Shown here in pieces: positions 13,308-22,784 of a stretch of 58,311 nt of DNA (positions within the stretch are counted from its first letter, which is position 1; each line of letters opens with the position of its first letter). The notes under the pieces are model-generated. The model worked only from the letters and a program-made list of their open reading frames with translations, was not told the origin of the DNA and did no database searches. The translations under genes and the position numbers were made by a program. The stretch comes from a virus. Where the stretch lies: positions 1 through 58,311 of the IMG/VR virus record IMGVR_UViG_3300003937_000059; one strand, 5' to 3'.

Positions 13308-13679
13308 ATGGCGTTAGTAAATAAAGTAGATTTAAAGTTAAAAGTAGATATAGAGTTATCAATTAAGTATCAAATAGTTACTTATTGTTTTTTTAATAAT
13401 ATACCTATTAGTGCTTCTGATCTAAACTTTTTGAAAGAACTTTCTAAAAAAGATAATATAGAACTAACTAAATTTTGTATAGAGCTTGTAAATTTAAATA
13501 TTTTTAAAAGTCCACAGTCAGCAAGAAATGCTATTACTAAAGCAGAAAAGAAAAACTTGTTGTTTAAGACTGGAAATAATAAAAAAACTATTTCCATAAA
13601 TAAAGATATAAATATTCAGAATAAAGGTTTAGTGTTATTAGATTATAAAGTTTTAGGAAGTGAATCCAAAGAGTCATAA
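13308..13679 (+). CDS. Hypothetical protein, possible winged-helix fold
   Basis: 123 residues, soluble. The pattern of helices (VDIELSIKYQIVTYCFFNNI, DLNFLKELSKKDNIELTKFC) and a basic C-terminal part with short strands suggests a small winged-helix-like fold, as in regulators. SPQSARNAITKAEKKNLLFK resembles a recognition helix plus wing. It overlaps the IHF-like gene by 20 nt. A DNA-binding partner of IHF is a reasonable inference; the family is not recognised with certainty. Confidence 0.65.
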   Translation: MALVNKVDLKLKVDIELSIKYQIVTYCFFNNIPISASDLNFLKELSKKDNIELTKFCIELVNLNIFKSPQSARNAITKAEKKNLLFKTGNNKKTISINKDINIQNKGLVLLDYKVLGSESKES

Positions 13680-14028
13680 AGAGTTTAAAAAAGGTATAGC
13701 AGAAAAAGTAGGAGTTCATCCATCAGTAGTAGATGATTTTATTACTTTTTATTATGCTAAATTGAGAAAGTCTTTATCTAATTTAAATTATCCTAGGATT
13801 CAAGTTGATGGTTTAGGAACATTTCATATTAGAAAAAAGAGATTAGAACACTCTATTAAGAAAAATAAAAGTATATTAGGTAATCTTAAGAAAAGAACTT
13901 ATAAAGGTTTTGCACAGAGTGAAAATATTTTGTTTAATATAAACATAATGGAAAAGGCGTTAGAACAATTAGAAAAAGATATAATAAAGAAAAAAAATTT
14001 TAAAGATGCCAATAAAGAGTTGGAGTAA
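13660..14028 (+). CDS. IHF/HU-like DNA-bending protein
   Basis: 122 residues from a GTG at 13660. Residues 1-60 match the IHF/HU alpha-helical dimer body (KEFKKGIAEKVGVHPSVVDD then FITFYYAKLRKSL) followed by strand sequence IQVDGLGTFHIRKKR, which corresponds to the V-x-L-x-G-F-G-x-F-x-v-r motif before the DNA-binding arm. The C-terminal part is longer than in HU and basic. IHF-like subunits are a usual crAss-like feature, and would bend DNA for packaging, replication or recombination. It overlaps both neighbours by about 20 nt. Confidence 0.85.
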   Translation: MNPKSHKEFKKGIAEKVGVHPSVVDDFITFYYAKLRKSLSNLNYPRIQVDGLGTFHIRKKRLEHSIKKNKSILGNLKKRTYKGFAQSENILFNINIMEKALEQLEKDIIKKKNFKDANKELE

Positions 14029-14344
14029 ATATTTAGATGTTTTTAAAAATGCAGACAAGATTGCAGAAGGTATTAAGAATAATATCTTTAAGAAAGAACA
14101 TGTAGAAGCTATAGCTCAAGAAAGATTTAAAATATGTATTGCTTGCTCATTATTTGATGCAAGAGGGGACAATTGTATGGCCCCAGGGACTCAACCTTGT
14201 TGTTCAGATTGTGGTTGTAGTTTAGCATTTAAAGTTAGATCATTATCATCTGATTGTCCAAAGGCATATTGGGATGCAGTAGCTACAGAAGAACAAGAAG
14301 AACAAGTAATGAGTCAAGTAAATAAAAATTTAAAAGATGAATAA
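14006..14344 (+). CDS. Cys-rich zinc-binding protein
   Basis: 112 residues. A helical N-terminus is followed by a dense cysteine cluster: FKICIACSLF, NCMAPGTQPCCSDCGCS and SSDCPKAYW (about 43-86), enough for two zinc sites in a treble-clef or ribbon-like unit. The end is an acidic helix. It sits between the IHF-like gene (23-nt overlap) and the nuclease block. Small Cys-rich proteins at this position are usual in Bacteroidota phages; a role in head or DNA-end handling is inferred only from place. Confidence 0.75.
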   Translation: MPIKSWSKYLDVFKNADKIAEGIKNNIFKKEHVEAIAQERFKICIACSLFDARGDNCMAPGTQPCCSDCGCSLAFKVRSLSSDCPKAYWDAVATEEQEEQVMSQVNKNLKDE

Positions 14345-14447
14345 TTTAATAAACAGTGATACAGATGTTTCAGCTAATTTAGTTGTAATATGGTGTACAA
14401 CAGATACTTATAATTTAACAACTGAATGTCATGGCAATAAGATTTAA
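14337..14447 (+). CDS. Short hypothetical peptide, 36 aa
   Basis: An ATG at 14337-14339 overlaps the end of the Cys-rich gene, and the frame runs 36 codons to 14447, overlapping the start of the nuclease gene by 17 nt. The product begins MNNLINSDTDVSANLVVIWC and has beta-strand-like alternation. It bridges an otherwise empty 86-nt gap, and coding on both sides is this tight, so a real gene is likely. The peptide may be a small beta domain; function unknown. Confidence 0.45.
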   Translation: MNNLINSDTDVSANLVVIWCTTDTYNLTTECHGNKI

Positions 14448-15249
14448 AGAAGAAGGTCATGTATATGAAAGCATAGATCAAGATAAAATTAATTGGTTAA
14501 GTGTTACCTCATTTATTGCTAAATTTAAACCTAAGTTTGATAGAGATGGTCAGGCAGTTAAATCATCTAAGAATAAAAGATCTAAATGGTATGGGATGAC
14601 ACCCAAAGAAATTATTTCTGCATGGGATGGGGAAACTGAAAGAGCAATTAAATTAGGTAATTGGTATCATAACCAAAGAGAAACTGATATGTTAGATCTT
14701 AAGACTATTGGTAGACATGGTGTTGAGGTTCCAATTATTAAACCATTAGTGGATGATGATGGAATAAAATTAGCACCAGTACAAAAACTAGAAGAAGGTG
14801 TATATCCTGAACATTTAGTTTATTTAAAATCATTGGGTTTATGTGGACAAGCAGATTTAGTTGAAGTAGTAAATGGTTACATAAATATAACTGATTATAA
14901 GACAAATAAAGAAATTAAAACTAAAGGTTTTACTAATTGGGAAGGAATAACTAATAAAATGTATAGGCCTGTAAATCATTTAGATGATTGTAATTTAAAT
15001 CATTATAACTTACAACTCAGTATTTATGCGTATATTATTAAAAAGCACAACCCTAAACTTAAGATTGGTAAGCTAACAATACAGCATGTCAAATTTAAGC
15101 AGATTGGTGAAGATACTAATGGTTATCCAATTAATGAACATGTTGATGGTGAACCAGTATTAGAAAATATAAAAATGTATGAACTACCATATTTAAAAGA
15201 TGAAGTAAGATCTATTGTAATGTGGTTAAAAGATAATTCTAAAAATTAA
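14431..15249 (+). CDS. PD-(D/E)XK nuclease (RecB/Cas4-type)
   Basis: 272 residues. Key residues of the PD-(D/E)XK fold are in order: an N-terminal Ser/Thr helix, Glu127-His128 (PEHLVYLK), GQAD with Asp142, DYK with Asp155 and Lys157 in NITDYKTNKEI, and a C-terminal helix NLQLSIYAYII with the Gln and Tyr of the RecB Q-x-x-x-Y motif. This is a one- or two-metal DNA exo/endonuclease. Crass-like phages carry such a nuclease near the packaging genes; it may recycle host DNA, resolve junctions or trim packaged DNA. Confidence 0.87.
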   Translation: MAIRFKEEGHVYESIDQDKINWLSVTSFIAKFKPKFDRDGQAVKSSKNKRSKWYGMTPKEIISAWDGETERAIKLGNWYHNQRETDMLDLKTIGRHGVEVPIIKPLVDDDGIKLAPVQKLEEGVYPEHLVYLKSLGLCGQADLVEVVNGYINITDYKTNKEIKTKGFTNWEGITNKMYRPVNHLDDCNLNHYNLQLSIYAYIIKKHNPKLKIGKLTIQHVKFKQIGEDTNGYPINEHVDGEPVLENIKMYELPYLKDEVRSIVMWLKDNSKN

Positions 15250-15254
15250 AAACT

Positions 15255-15584
15255 ATGGCTAAAATTCCAATATTTACTCCAGACTTTAGAACATTTACAC
15301 AAGTATATCCATATATGCAAATGGAAAATGAGTTACCTGCAAGAGATGCTAATAATAAACTACTACCAATGTCATATAATAGAACAGCTGATATATATAT
15401 TGATGTTACTAAAATACTAAGTGTAGGGAAATTTTTTGATAATCAACTAAATGAATTTTCAAATGAATGTAGAGTTCTTATTATAAGTGGTGTTGCATTA
15501 CCAATATATGTAACAGAGTCATATGCTTCTATAAAAACAATATTAGATGGAATTGACTGTAATGATTTATGTTCTGACTCATGA
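15255..15584 (+). CDS. Hypothetical protein
   Basis: 109 residues, soluble, mixed alpha/beta (IPIFTPDFRTFTQVYPYMQM, then VTKILSVGKFFDNQLNEFSN). Two Cys lie close to the C-terminus (GIDCNDLCSDS). No catalytic pattern or membrane segment. Its stop overlaps the next start (ATGA), so the two are coupled. It lies between the nuclease and the co-chaperonin ahead of TerL, and could be a packaging accessory, for example in the position of a small terminase; nothing in the sequence shows that. Confidence 0.68.
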   Translation: MAKIPIFTPDFRTFTQVYPYMQMENELPARDANNKLLPMSYNRTADIYIDVTKILSVGKFFDNQLNEFSNECRVLIISGVALPIYVTESYASIKTILDGIDCNDLCSDS

Positions 15585-16099
15585 TAGTAAAATTATTTGA
15601 TATACAAAACAGTAAGGTAGTTATAACAGAGCATTGTTACACTTTACCATTTCTTAAAAAAATAATGGATGAATATCCAGATACACATATGCAAGTTTAT
15701 CAATATTTGTTTTATATGACTTGTCCAAATCCTGATTTAAATCCTTTTTTTAATTTACCTGAACATGAAAAAGAAGATATTATAATAGAGGAGATACAGT
15801 TAGAAGAATCACCAGAAGATAGTAAAATTAGGTATGCATTAGATATGTGTAAAACAATGTATGAAACACCAACTTACAGAGCATATGTAGGTATTAAAGC
15901 TATGTTAGATAGATTGGCTAAATATATGGAGGTAACTCCTATAGAGCATGGTAGAGACGGTAATATGAACTCTATGATTAACGCTGCTGCTAAGTTTGAG
16001 CAGATAAGACAGTCATACAAAGGTGCATATACAGATATGAGACAGGAACAAGAAAGCTCTGTACGTGGTGGTGCAGGATTAGCTTATGACCAATTATAA
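15581..16099 (+). CDS. Hypothetical helical protein upstream of terminase
   Basis: 172 residues, with an N-terminal beta/alpha part and a longer helical C-terminal region (KIRYALDMCKTMYETPTYRA then YVGIKAMLDRLAKYMEV and onwards). The end is Gly- and Gln-rich (QEQESSVRGGAGLAYDQL). The helical bundle with a basic/Gln segment and the place ahead of TerL would fit a small terminase or packaging adaptor, but no helix-turn-helix is evident. Family not recognised. Confidence 0.65.
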   Translation: MIVKLFDIQNSKVVITEHCYTLPFLKKIMDEYPDTHMQVYQYLFYMTCPNPDLNPFFNLPEHEKEDIIIEEIQLEESPEDSKIRYALDMCKTMYETPTYRAYVGIKAMLDRLAKYMEVTPIEHGRDGNMNSMINAAAKFEQIRQSYKGAYTDMRQEQESSVRGGAGLAYDQL

Positions 16100-16116
16100 A
16101 CCAATAATAAAATAAT

Positions 16117-16392
16117 ATGAAACAAGTTGTAATACCAGTAGGTAAAAGAATCTTAATTAAACGCAAAGCATCAATAACTAAAACAGCTTCAGGAATTATT
16201 ATTCCAGAGGTAGCTCAAAAAAAAGAATTTAAAGGAACTGTTGTTGGAATAGGTGCTGAGGTAGAAGAAATAAAAATAGGAGATGAAGTACAATATGCTG
16301 ATCATGCTATGCCAACTAAAATGGAGCATGAGGGTGTAGAACATTTATTGCTAAATCAGGGTGATGTTTTTGCAATAATTAGATATGAGTAG
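16117..16392 (+). CDS. groES: GroES-like co-chaperonin
   Basis: 91 residues, the length of GroES. The order of features is that of Cpn10: VIPVGKRILIKRK at the N-terminus, TASGIIIPEVAQKKEF as the mobile-loop region, KGTVVGIGAEVEEIKIGDEV with the G-x-V-x-x-v-G and G-D-x-V motifs, and a C-terminal LLLNQGDVFAIIRYE. It would cap the host GroEL chamber and help fold phage structural proteins, as T4 gp31 does for its capsid protein. It overlaps the TerL start by 8 nt, tying the two in translation. The loop has an unusual GIIIP sequence, as many phage and host Cpn10 do. Confidence 0.9.
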   Translation: MKQVVIPVGKRILIKRKASITKTASGIIIPEVAQKKEFKGTVVGIGAEVEEIKIGDEVQYADHAMPTKMEHEGVEHLLLNQGDVFAIIRYE

Positions 16393-18559
16393 AATCATAC
16401 CTACATATGAAGCAGGACAATGGTCTACTACAGAATTTTCTACTGAAGAGGCTTTTCAAGAATTTATATTTAATTTGTTTAAAGAACCAGGAGAATATAA
16501 GTTTAATGAAACAGCTTTACTTTTTAATGAACAAGCTAGAATATTTAATGAACAAGGTTTTTATTGTAATAAACCTTTTAGATCAAAAGATTTTACTTCA
16601 TATTGGGAAGATCAAAAAAATAAATGTAGGACTGGTGTAATATTTAAACATGATGAACATGTATGGTATTTAACTAGAGATTATTACATGTGGTTAAACT
16701 TCTTACCAATATTTGATAAAGAAGAAAAACATTACGGATTTGCTAAAGTGCGGGATGCACAATATCATATGGCTTTATATGAGTTATTAGCAGAGCTAAA
16801 TAATCAACACTCAGCTATACTTAAAAAAAGACAGATAGCATCTTCATACTTCCATATGGGTAAAATTATAAACCAGTATTGGTTTGAAGAAGGATCTATT
16901 TGTAAAATAGGAGCTTCACTAAAAGATTATATTAATGACAAGGGATCTTGGAAGTTTTTAGAAGAATACAAAACATTTTTAAATGAGCATACTGCTTGGT
17001 ATAGACCAAGTAATCCAGAAAAAGTATTATTATGGCAACAGCAGATTGAAGTCAAGGTTAATAATAGAAAAACATCTAGAGGACTTAAATCTAAAATACA
17101 AGGTGCATCTTTTGAAAAGAATGCAACAACAGGTGTTGGTGGACCTTGTACTTACTTTTTTCATGAGGAAGCTGGTATTGCTAAAAACATGATGCAGACA
17201 TATGAATATTTACGTCCTGCAATGTCATCTGGTATGGTAACTACAGGAATGTTTATTGCAGCAGGATCAGTGGGTGATTTAGAACAATGTAATCCATTAA
17301 AGGAAATGATTCTTCAACCAGGAGCAAATGATATATATGCAGTAGAAACTAATTTACTGGACGCTGATGGTACTATTGGTATGGCAGGACTATTTATTCC
17401 TGAACAGTGGTCTATGCCCCCTTATATTGATAAATATGGCAATAGTCTTATTGAAGAAGCTATTGAAGCAATTCACCTAGAAAGAGCAAGATGGAAGAAT
17501 GAATTAAGTGGAGAACAATTTCAATTAAGAATATCTCAGAAACCTTTAAATATTGCTGAAGCTTTTGCATATAGAAAAGAATCAATTTTTCCTCAAGGTA
17601 TAATAACTAAACAATTAAAAAGCATAGAAGAAAAAAAATATCCTTATGAGTTGATTGATTTAGATAGAGATCAGTCAGGCATTATAGCTAAAAGAACAAA
17701 TAAATTACCCATCAGTTCTTTTCCAGTAGATAAAAAACAACAAGATAAAACTGGATCTATAGTTGTATGGGAAAGACCTGTACCTAATCCTCAATTTGGT
17801 GCATACTATGGTTCTATTGACCCTGTGTCAGAAGGTAAAACAACAACATCTGATTCTTTATGTAGTATCTATATTTATAAGAATGCAACAGAAGTTACAA
17901 GAACTAATGAAGCTGGTGATGTAGAACAATTCATAGAAAGAGATAAAATAGTAGCAGCTTGGTGTGGTAGATTTGATGATATAAATAAAACTCATGAAAG
18001 ATTAGAACTATTAATAGAGTGGTATAATGCATGGACTATTGTTGAAAATAACATATCATTATTTATTCAGCATATGATTGCTAGAAAAAAGCAAAAGTAT
18101 TTAGTGCCTAAACAACAAATATTATTTCTAAAAGATTTAGGTTCAAACAGAACAGTGTATCAAGAATATGGTTGGAAAAATACGGGAACATTATTTAAAA
18201 GTCATTTAATATCATATGCAATAGAATTTTTAAGAGAAGTAATTGATGAAGAGACTGATGTGACTGGTGCTGTAACAACACAGGTTTTAGGTGTAGAAAG
18301 GATTCCTGATCAAATGTTATTAAAAGAAATGTTAGCTTATCATCCTGGATTAAACGTAGATAGATTGGTGACTTTTGGTGCATTAATTGCATTTGTCAAA
18401 ATACAACAATCAAATAGAGGATATTCCAAAAGACGTGAATCAGAGGATAATTCCTTGGTAAACTCAGAAAAAATAAGTAAATTAAAGTATAGTCCGTTCA
18501 AAAATCTTGGCCGTAGAAAAGGGTCAATTAGAAGATCTGGCTTTAAAAATTATAAATAG
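16385..18559 (+). CDS. terL: Large terminase subunit (TerL)
   Basis: 724 residues: the DNA-packaging motor ATPase plus nuclease. The ATPase site has the crAss-type AILKKRQIASSYFHMG (144-159), a deviant Walker A around Lys148-Arg149-Gln150, and a Walker B-like TYFFHEEAG (256-264). The nuclease half shows GSIDPVSEG with an RNase-H-like Asp479, and further acidic residues in FLKDLGSNR. It is long, with an N-terminal arm of about 130 residues and a basic C-terminus. It overlaps the GroES gene and abuts the portal gene with no gap. Confidence 0.93.
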   Translation: MSRIIPTYEAGQWSTTEFSTEEAFQEFIFNLFKEPGEYKFNETALLFNEQARIFNEQGFYCNKPFRSKDFTSYWEDQKNKCRTGVIFKHDEHVWYLTRDYYMWLNFLPIFDKEEKHYGFAKVRDAQYHMALYELLAELNNQHSAILKKRQIASSYFHMGKIINQYWFEEGSICKIGASLKDYINDKGSWKFLEEYKTFLNEHTAWYRPSNPEKVLLWQQQIEVKVNNRKTSRGLKSKIQGASFEKNATTGVGGPCTYFFHEEAGIAKNMMQTYEYLRPAMSSGMVTTGMFIAAGSVGDLEQCNPLKEMILQPGANDIYAVETNLLDADGTIGMAGLFIPEQWSMPPYIDKYGNSLIEEAIEAIHLERARWKNELSGEQFQLRISQKPLNIAEAFAYRKESIFPQGIITKQLKSIEEKKYPYELIDLDRDQSGIIAKRTNKLPISSFPVDKKQQDKTGSIVVWERPVPNPQFGAYYGSIDPVSEGKTTTSDSLCSIYIYKNATEVTRTNEAGDVEQFIERDKIVAAWCGRFDDINKTHERLELLIEWYNAWTIVENNISLFIQHMIARKKQKYLVPKQQILFLKDLGSNRTVYQEYGWKNTGTLFKSHLISYAIEFLREVIDEETDVTGAVTTQVLGVERIPDQMLLKEMLAYHPGLNVDRLVTFGALIAFVKIQQSNRGYSKRRESEDNSLVNSEKISKLKYSPFKNLGRRKGSIRRSGFKNYK

Positions 18560-21310
18560 ATGAGAGTATTAAATGCAATGCAACTTAAGAATGGTGCAAA
18601 AGCAGAAAGTGGAGATACATTTTCCAGCTTAACACAGCCTATTCAATTTTTACCATATTCCAAAAAAACAGATGACTGGGCAGCGTGGAACTTAGATTGG
18701 TTAGAGTTGCAAGGTATTGAATTTTTACGTGTTAATTCTAGAAGACTATTAAAGAATTATAAACTTGCTAAAGGTATTATAGATAAGTCTGATTATATTG
18801 TAGAGCCAGATAATGACTACAAAGATTTAATGGATGTATTAACTAAAGAAAATGATTCTGCATTAGAGTTAAAGTTTTATCCTATTGTACCTAATGTTAT
18901 TAACGTACTTACAGGAGAGTTTGCAAAAAGATATTCTAAAGTACAATTTAGAGCTGTTGATGATGCATCTTATAATGAGATGTTAGAACAAAAAAGAATG
19001 CAAATTGAAGAATCACTTTTAGCAGAAGCAGAATCTCAGTTAGTTTTAAAGATGATTGAAATGGGTATGGATCCATCATCAGAAGAAGCACAACAACAAT
19101 TATCTCCTCAAAATATAAAATCATTACCAGAAATAGAAGACTTCTTTAGTAAGTCATATAGGAGTATGGTAGAGGAGTGGGCATCACACCAACTTGCAGT
19201 AGATGAAGAAAGATTCAGAATGCAAGAACTAGAAGAAAGAGGATTTAGAGATATGCTTATAGCAGATAGAGAATTCTGGCATTTCCGTATGTTAGAAGAT
19301 GACTATGATGTAGAGCTATGGAATCCTGTATTAACCTTCTATCAAAAGTCACCAGATCAAAGATACATAGCAGATTCAAACTATGTAGGTAAGGTAGATT
19401 TAATGACGGTTTCAGATGCAGTAGATAGATATGGATATTTAATGGATGAAAAACAACTTAAGTCATTACAAAAAATATATCCTGCAAGATCAGCACAATA
19501 TCAGGTAAATGGATACCAAAATGATGGAGCATATTATGATCCTACTAGATCTCATGAATGGAATACAAACATGCCTGGTTTAGCTTATAGACAATTTACT
19601 AGTAACTATTGGAATGATCCTGCTAGAGGTGGTGATATACTAAGTCAAATCCTTGATGAAAATGAAGATGTTTCTATGTGGGGAGAAGGTAACCTACTAA
19701 GAGTAGCTACTATATATTGGAAGACACAAAGAAGAGTTGGACATCTTACTAAGATTGAAGATGATGGTGAAGTAACGCAAGAAATAGTTGATGAAACCTT
19801 TAAGATTACTAAAAAGGCAATGTATGATACTTCTATTTTTAAACAAAAAACAAAAGAAAATTTATTAGCAGGAGAACATATTGATTGGATATGGATTAAT
19901 GAAGTATGGGGTGGTGTTAAGATAGGTCCAAATTTACCTGCTATGTGGAGATCTACTATGGGTGATAATATTAATCCAATTTATATAGGCATTAATAGAA
20001 CTAAACCTGGTAGATTACCATTTCAATTTAAAGGAAATAATACACTTTATGGATGTAAACTTCCTGTAGAAGGTAGAGTATTTTCTGATAGAAATACTAG
20101 ATCAACTTCTTTGGTTGATTTGATGAAAGCTTATCAAGTTGGATACAATATGGTTAATAACCAAATTGCAGACATTCTAATAGATGAATTAGGAACAGTA
20201 ATAATGTTTGATCAAAATGCTTTACCACGTCACTCAATGGGAGAAGACTGGGGTAAAAATAATTATGCTAAAGCATGGGTAGCAATGAAAGATTTTCAAA
20301 TGTTACCTTTAGATACTTCAATTACTAATACTGAGAATGCTACTAACTTTAATCATTATCAAACTCTTAATATGGAGCAGACTAATAGATTAATGTCTAG
20401 AATTCAACTTGCTAATTATTTTAAACAACAATGTTTTGATGCTATAGGAATTAATCCACAACGTTTAGGTGGTGCTGTATCAGCTCAAACAGCTACAGGT
20501 GTAGTTCAAGCTATGCAACAGTCTTATGCACAAACAGAAATGTACTTTGTTCAGCATTCAGATCATTTAATGCCAAGAGTACATCAGATGAGAACTGACT
20601 TAGCTCAATTTTATTACAGTAATAATCCAAGTATAAGACTGCAATACATATCCACAGAAGCTGAGAAGGTTAATTTTACTATTAATGGTACTGATCTATT
20701 ACTTAGAGATTTTAATGTATTTGCAACTACTAAAACTAATCATAGAGCTATATTAGAAAATCTTAAACAAATGGCTCTTACAAATAATACTACTGGTGCA
20801 AGTATTTATGAACTAGGTAATATTGTTAAAGCTGACTCTATTGCAGAAGTATCAGATATCCTTAAAGATTCTGAAACAAGAATTCAAGCACAAAGACAGC
20901 AAGAAATGCAACAACAACGTCAGATGCAAGAGCAACAACTACAAGCTAAGGCACAAGAAGAGCAACAAAAACTTCAAGTAGAAATGGCAGAAAAAGAGAA
21001 GGACAGAAAGAATGATGTATTATTAGCAGAAATAAGATCTGCTGGATATGGATCTATGGTTGATTTAAATCAAAATCAGCAGTCTGATTATCAAGATGTT
21101 ATGAAGGGTATTAGAGAGTCTACTCAGTATAGAGAACAAATGGACATGAAGCGTGAGCAAAATACTACCAAAGCTACTATGGAGACTAATAGACTACAAG
21201 TAGAAAGAGAAAAAATTAATGCTCAAAAAGAAATAGCTGACACTAAACTTCAAATTGCCAAAGAGAACAAGAATAAGTATGATTCTCAAAAACCTAAAGA
21301 TAAAAAATAG
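18560..21310 (+). CDS. Portal protein
   Basis: 916 residues, the length of crAss-like portals. Recognisable parts are FYPIVPNVINVLTGEFAKRY (about 108-127), central WIWINEVWGGVKIG and LPFQFKGNNTLYGCKLPVEG, and INPQRLGGAVSAQTATGVVQ (about 632-651). The last 180 residues are a Gln/Glu/Lys-rich coiled coil that probably forms the barrel inside the capsid. Twelve copies should form the DNA gate at one vertex and dock TerL during packaging. It starts directly after the TerL stop. Confidence 0.93.
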   Translation: MRVLNAMQLKNGAKAESGDTFSSLTQPIQFLPYSKKTDDWAAWNLDWLELQGIEFLRVNSRRLLKNYKLAKGIIDKSDYIVEPDNDYKDLMDVLTKENDSALELKFYPIVPNVINVLTGEFAKRYSKVQFRAVDDASYNEMLEQKRMQIEESLLAEAESQLVLKMIEMGMDPSSEEAQQQLSPQNIKSLPEIEDFFSKSYRSMVEEWASHQLAVDEERFRMQELEERGFRDMLIADREFWHFRMLEDDYDVELWNPVLTFYQKSPDQRYIADSNYVGKVDLMTVSDAVDRYGYLMDEKQLKSLQKIYPARSAQYQVNGYQNDGAYYDPTRSHEWNTNMPGLAYRQFTSNYWNDPARGGDILSQILDENEDVSMWGEGNLLRVATIYWKTQRRVGHLTKIEDDGEVTQEIVDETFKITKKAMYDTSIFKQKTKENLLAGEHIDWIWINEVWGGVKIGPNLPAMWRSTMGDNINPIYIGINRTKPGRLPFQFKGNNTLYGCKLPVEGRVFSDRNTRSTSLVDLMKAYQVGYNMVNNQIADILIDELGTVIMFDQNALPRHSMGEDWGKNNYAKAWVAMKDFQMLPLDTSITNTENATNFNHYQTLNMEQTNRLMSRIQLANYFKQQCFDAIGINPQRLGGAVSAQTATGVVQAMQQSYAQTEMYFVQHSDHLMPRVHQMRTDLAQFYYSNNPSIRLQYISTEAEKVNFTINGTDLLLRDFNVFATTKTNHRAILENLKQMALTNNTTGASIYELGNIVKADSIAEVSDILKDSETRIQAQRQQEMQQQRQMQEQQLQAKAQEEQQKLQVEMAEKEKDRKNDVLLAEIRSAGYGSMVDLNQNQQSDYQDVMKGIRESTQYREQMDMKREQNTTKATMETNRLQVEREKINAQKEIADTKLQIAKENKNKYDSQKPKDKK

Positions 21311-21377
21311 GCGTTAGCTATATACTGCTAAAAAAGTTTAAAATTTTACAAATATTATAAGTTTATATTGATAAACA

Positions 21378-21390
21378 TTTGTTATATTAT
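21378..21390 (+). promoter_or_regulatory. Late promoter-like motif
   Basis: TTTGTTATATTAT, the TTTGTATATTAT motif with one extra T, 39 nt upstream of the scaffold-like gene in a 118-nt gap. GTTAGCTATATA (21313-21324), also seen near 9451, lies in the same gap. Confidence 0.4.
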
Positions 21391-21428
21391 TAATGTAAGA
21401 AGTTTAATATTAAAAACCAACAAATATT

Positions 21429-22730
21429 ATGAGTGAAACACAAACCCCAACGGTTAAAAGTAACGTTGAAAAAGTAGACGTTAACTTAGATGAAATATTC
21501 AATGCTGCTCCAAGTGGTGCTGATATGATTCAAGATGATAATGCTAAGCCTAAAAATATTTTTTCAGGCATAAATAAAAAGGCAGATATGTCTTTTGCTG
21601 ACCCAGATGTAGATGATAAAGATGATCTAAATGCTAAGGTAGAAGAAAAGACAGAGGTAACAGATACTCCTGAAGATAAAACAGAAGTAGAAGTAGAAGA
21701 AACCAAAAAAGAAGAAGTAAACATTGATGAAGTTATTGATTCATTAGATGAAGTAACTGAAGAAGATGAAAAGAAAGAAACAAGAGGTAGAAAGAAAATA
21801 TCTGGTATAAGTGATGTATTTGAAAAACTTATTAAAGATGATAAGATTGTACCTTTTGATGATGATAAAAGTTTAGAAGAATATAGTGCAAAAGATTGGG
21901 AAGAGTTAATACAAGCTAACCTAGATGAAAAAGCTAGACAAGTTAGAAGTGAAACTCCAAAACAATTTTTTCAGAGTTTACCACAAGAATTACAAATAGC
22001 TGCAAAGTATGTAGCTGATGGTGGTAAAGACTTGAAAGGTTTGTTTACTACATTAGGTCAAGTTGAGCAAACAAAAGATCTAAATATTAAAGTAGAGACT
22101 GATCAAGAAAAAATTATAAGTGAATATCTTCAAGCTACTGGATATGGTAATGCAGAAGAGATTCAAGAAGAAATAGAAATATGGAAAGATTTAGGTAAGC
22201 TAGAACAACAAGCTTCAAAGTTTAAACCTAAATTAGATAAGATGAAAGAAAAAGTTGTTGCTCAAAAACTTAGAGAACAAGAGTTAAAAAAGAAACAACA
22301 AGAACAAGCATCTAAAACATATATGAAAAGTGTATATGATACTCTTAAAGAAGGTAAGTTAGGAGATATCAAAGTAGATAAAAAGACCCAAGCAATGTTA
22401 TACAATGGATTAGTGTCACCATCATATCCATCAGTTAGTGGTAAAAACACAAACTTGCTAGGACATTTATTAGAAAAATATCAATTTGTTGAACCTAATT
22501 ATTCATTGATATCAGAAGCTTTATGGCTCTTACAAGATCCAGAAGGTTACAAAGCAAAGATAATGGATAAGGGTGCTCAAAAAAATGTAGAAAAAACGGT
22601 AAGAAAATTAAAGACTGAACAAGCTAATACAGGAGGTAATTCTCTAGGAGTACAAAAAGCTAATGATTCAAGTAAAAAATCTACCAAAAGAAAACTACCA
22701 AGAGCAAACAACATATTTAAACGCATTTAA
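21429..22730 (+). CDS. Probable capsid scaffolding protein
   Basis: 433 residues. The N-terminal 130 are highly acidic and disordered (runs such as DDKDDLNAKVEEKTEVTDTP), residues about 220-310 form a Lys/Glu/Gln-rich coiled coil, and the C-terminus is basic (KKSTKRKLPRANNIFKRI). This acidic-coil-basic layout and the place between portal and capsid gene are typical of scaffolds, whose basic ends bind the inner capsid face. The sequence alone does not prove it. Confidence 0.78.
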   Translation: MSETQTPTVKSNVEKVDVNLDEIFNAAPSGADMIQDDNAKPKNIFSGINKKADMSFADPDVDDKDDLNAKVEEKTEVTDTPEDKTEVEVEETKKEEVNIDEVIDSLDEVTEEDEKKETRGRKKISGISDVFEKLIKDDKIVPFDDDKSLEEYSAKDWEELIQANLDEKARQVRSETPKQFFQSLPQELQIAAKYVADGGKDLKGLFTTLGQVEQTKDLNIKVETDQEKIISEYLQATGYGNAEEIQEEIEIWKDLGKLEQQASKFKPKLDKMKEKVVAQKLREQELKKKQQEQASKTYMKSVYDTLKEGKLGDIKVDKKTQAMLYNGLVSPSYPSVSGKNTNLLGHLLEKYQFVEPNYSLISEALWLLQDPEGYKAKIMDKGAQKNVEKTVRKLKTEQANTGGNSLGVQKANDSSKKSTKRKLPRANNIFKRI

Positions 22731-22784
22731 TTACGAAAATTAAATATAATCAATTATTAACTAAATTTAAAAACAAGAACAATT

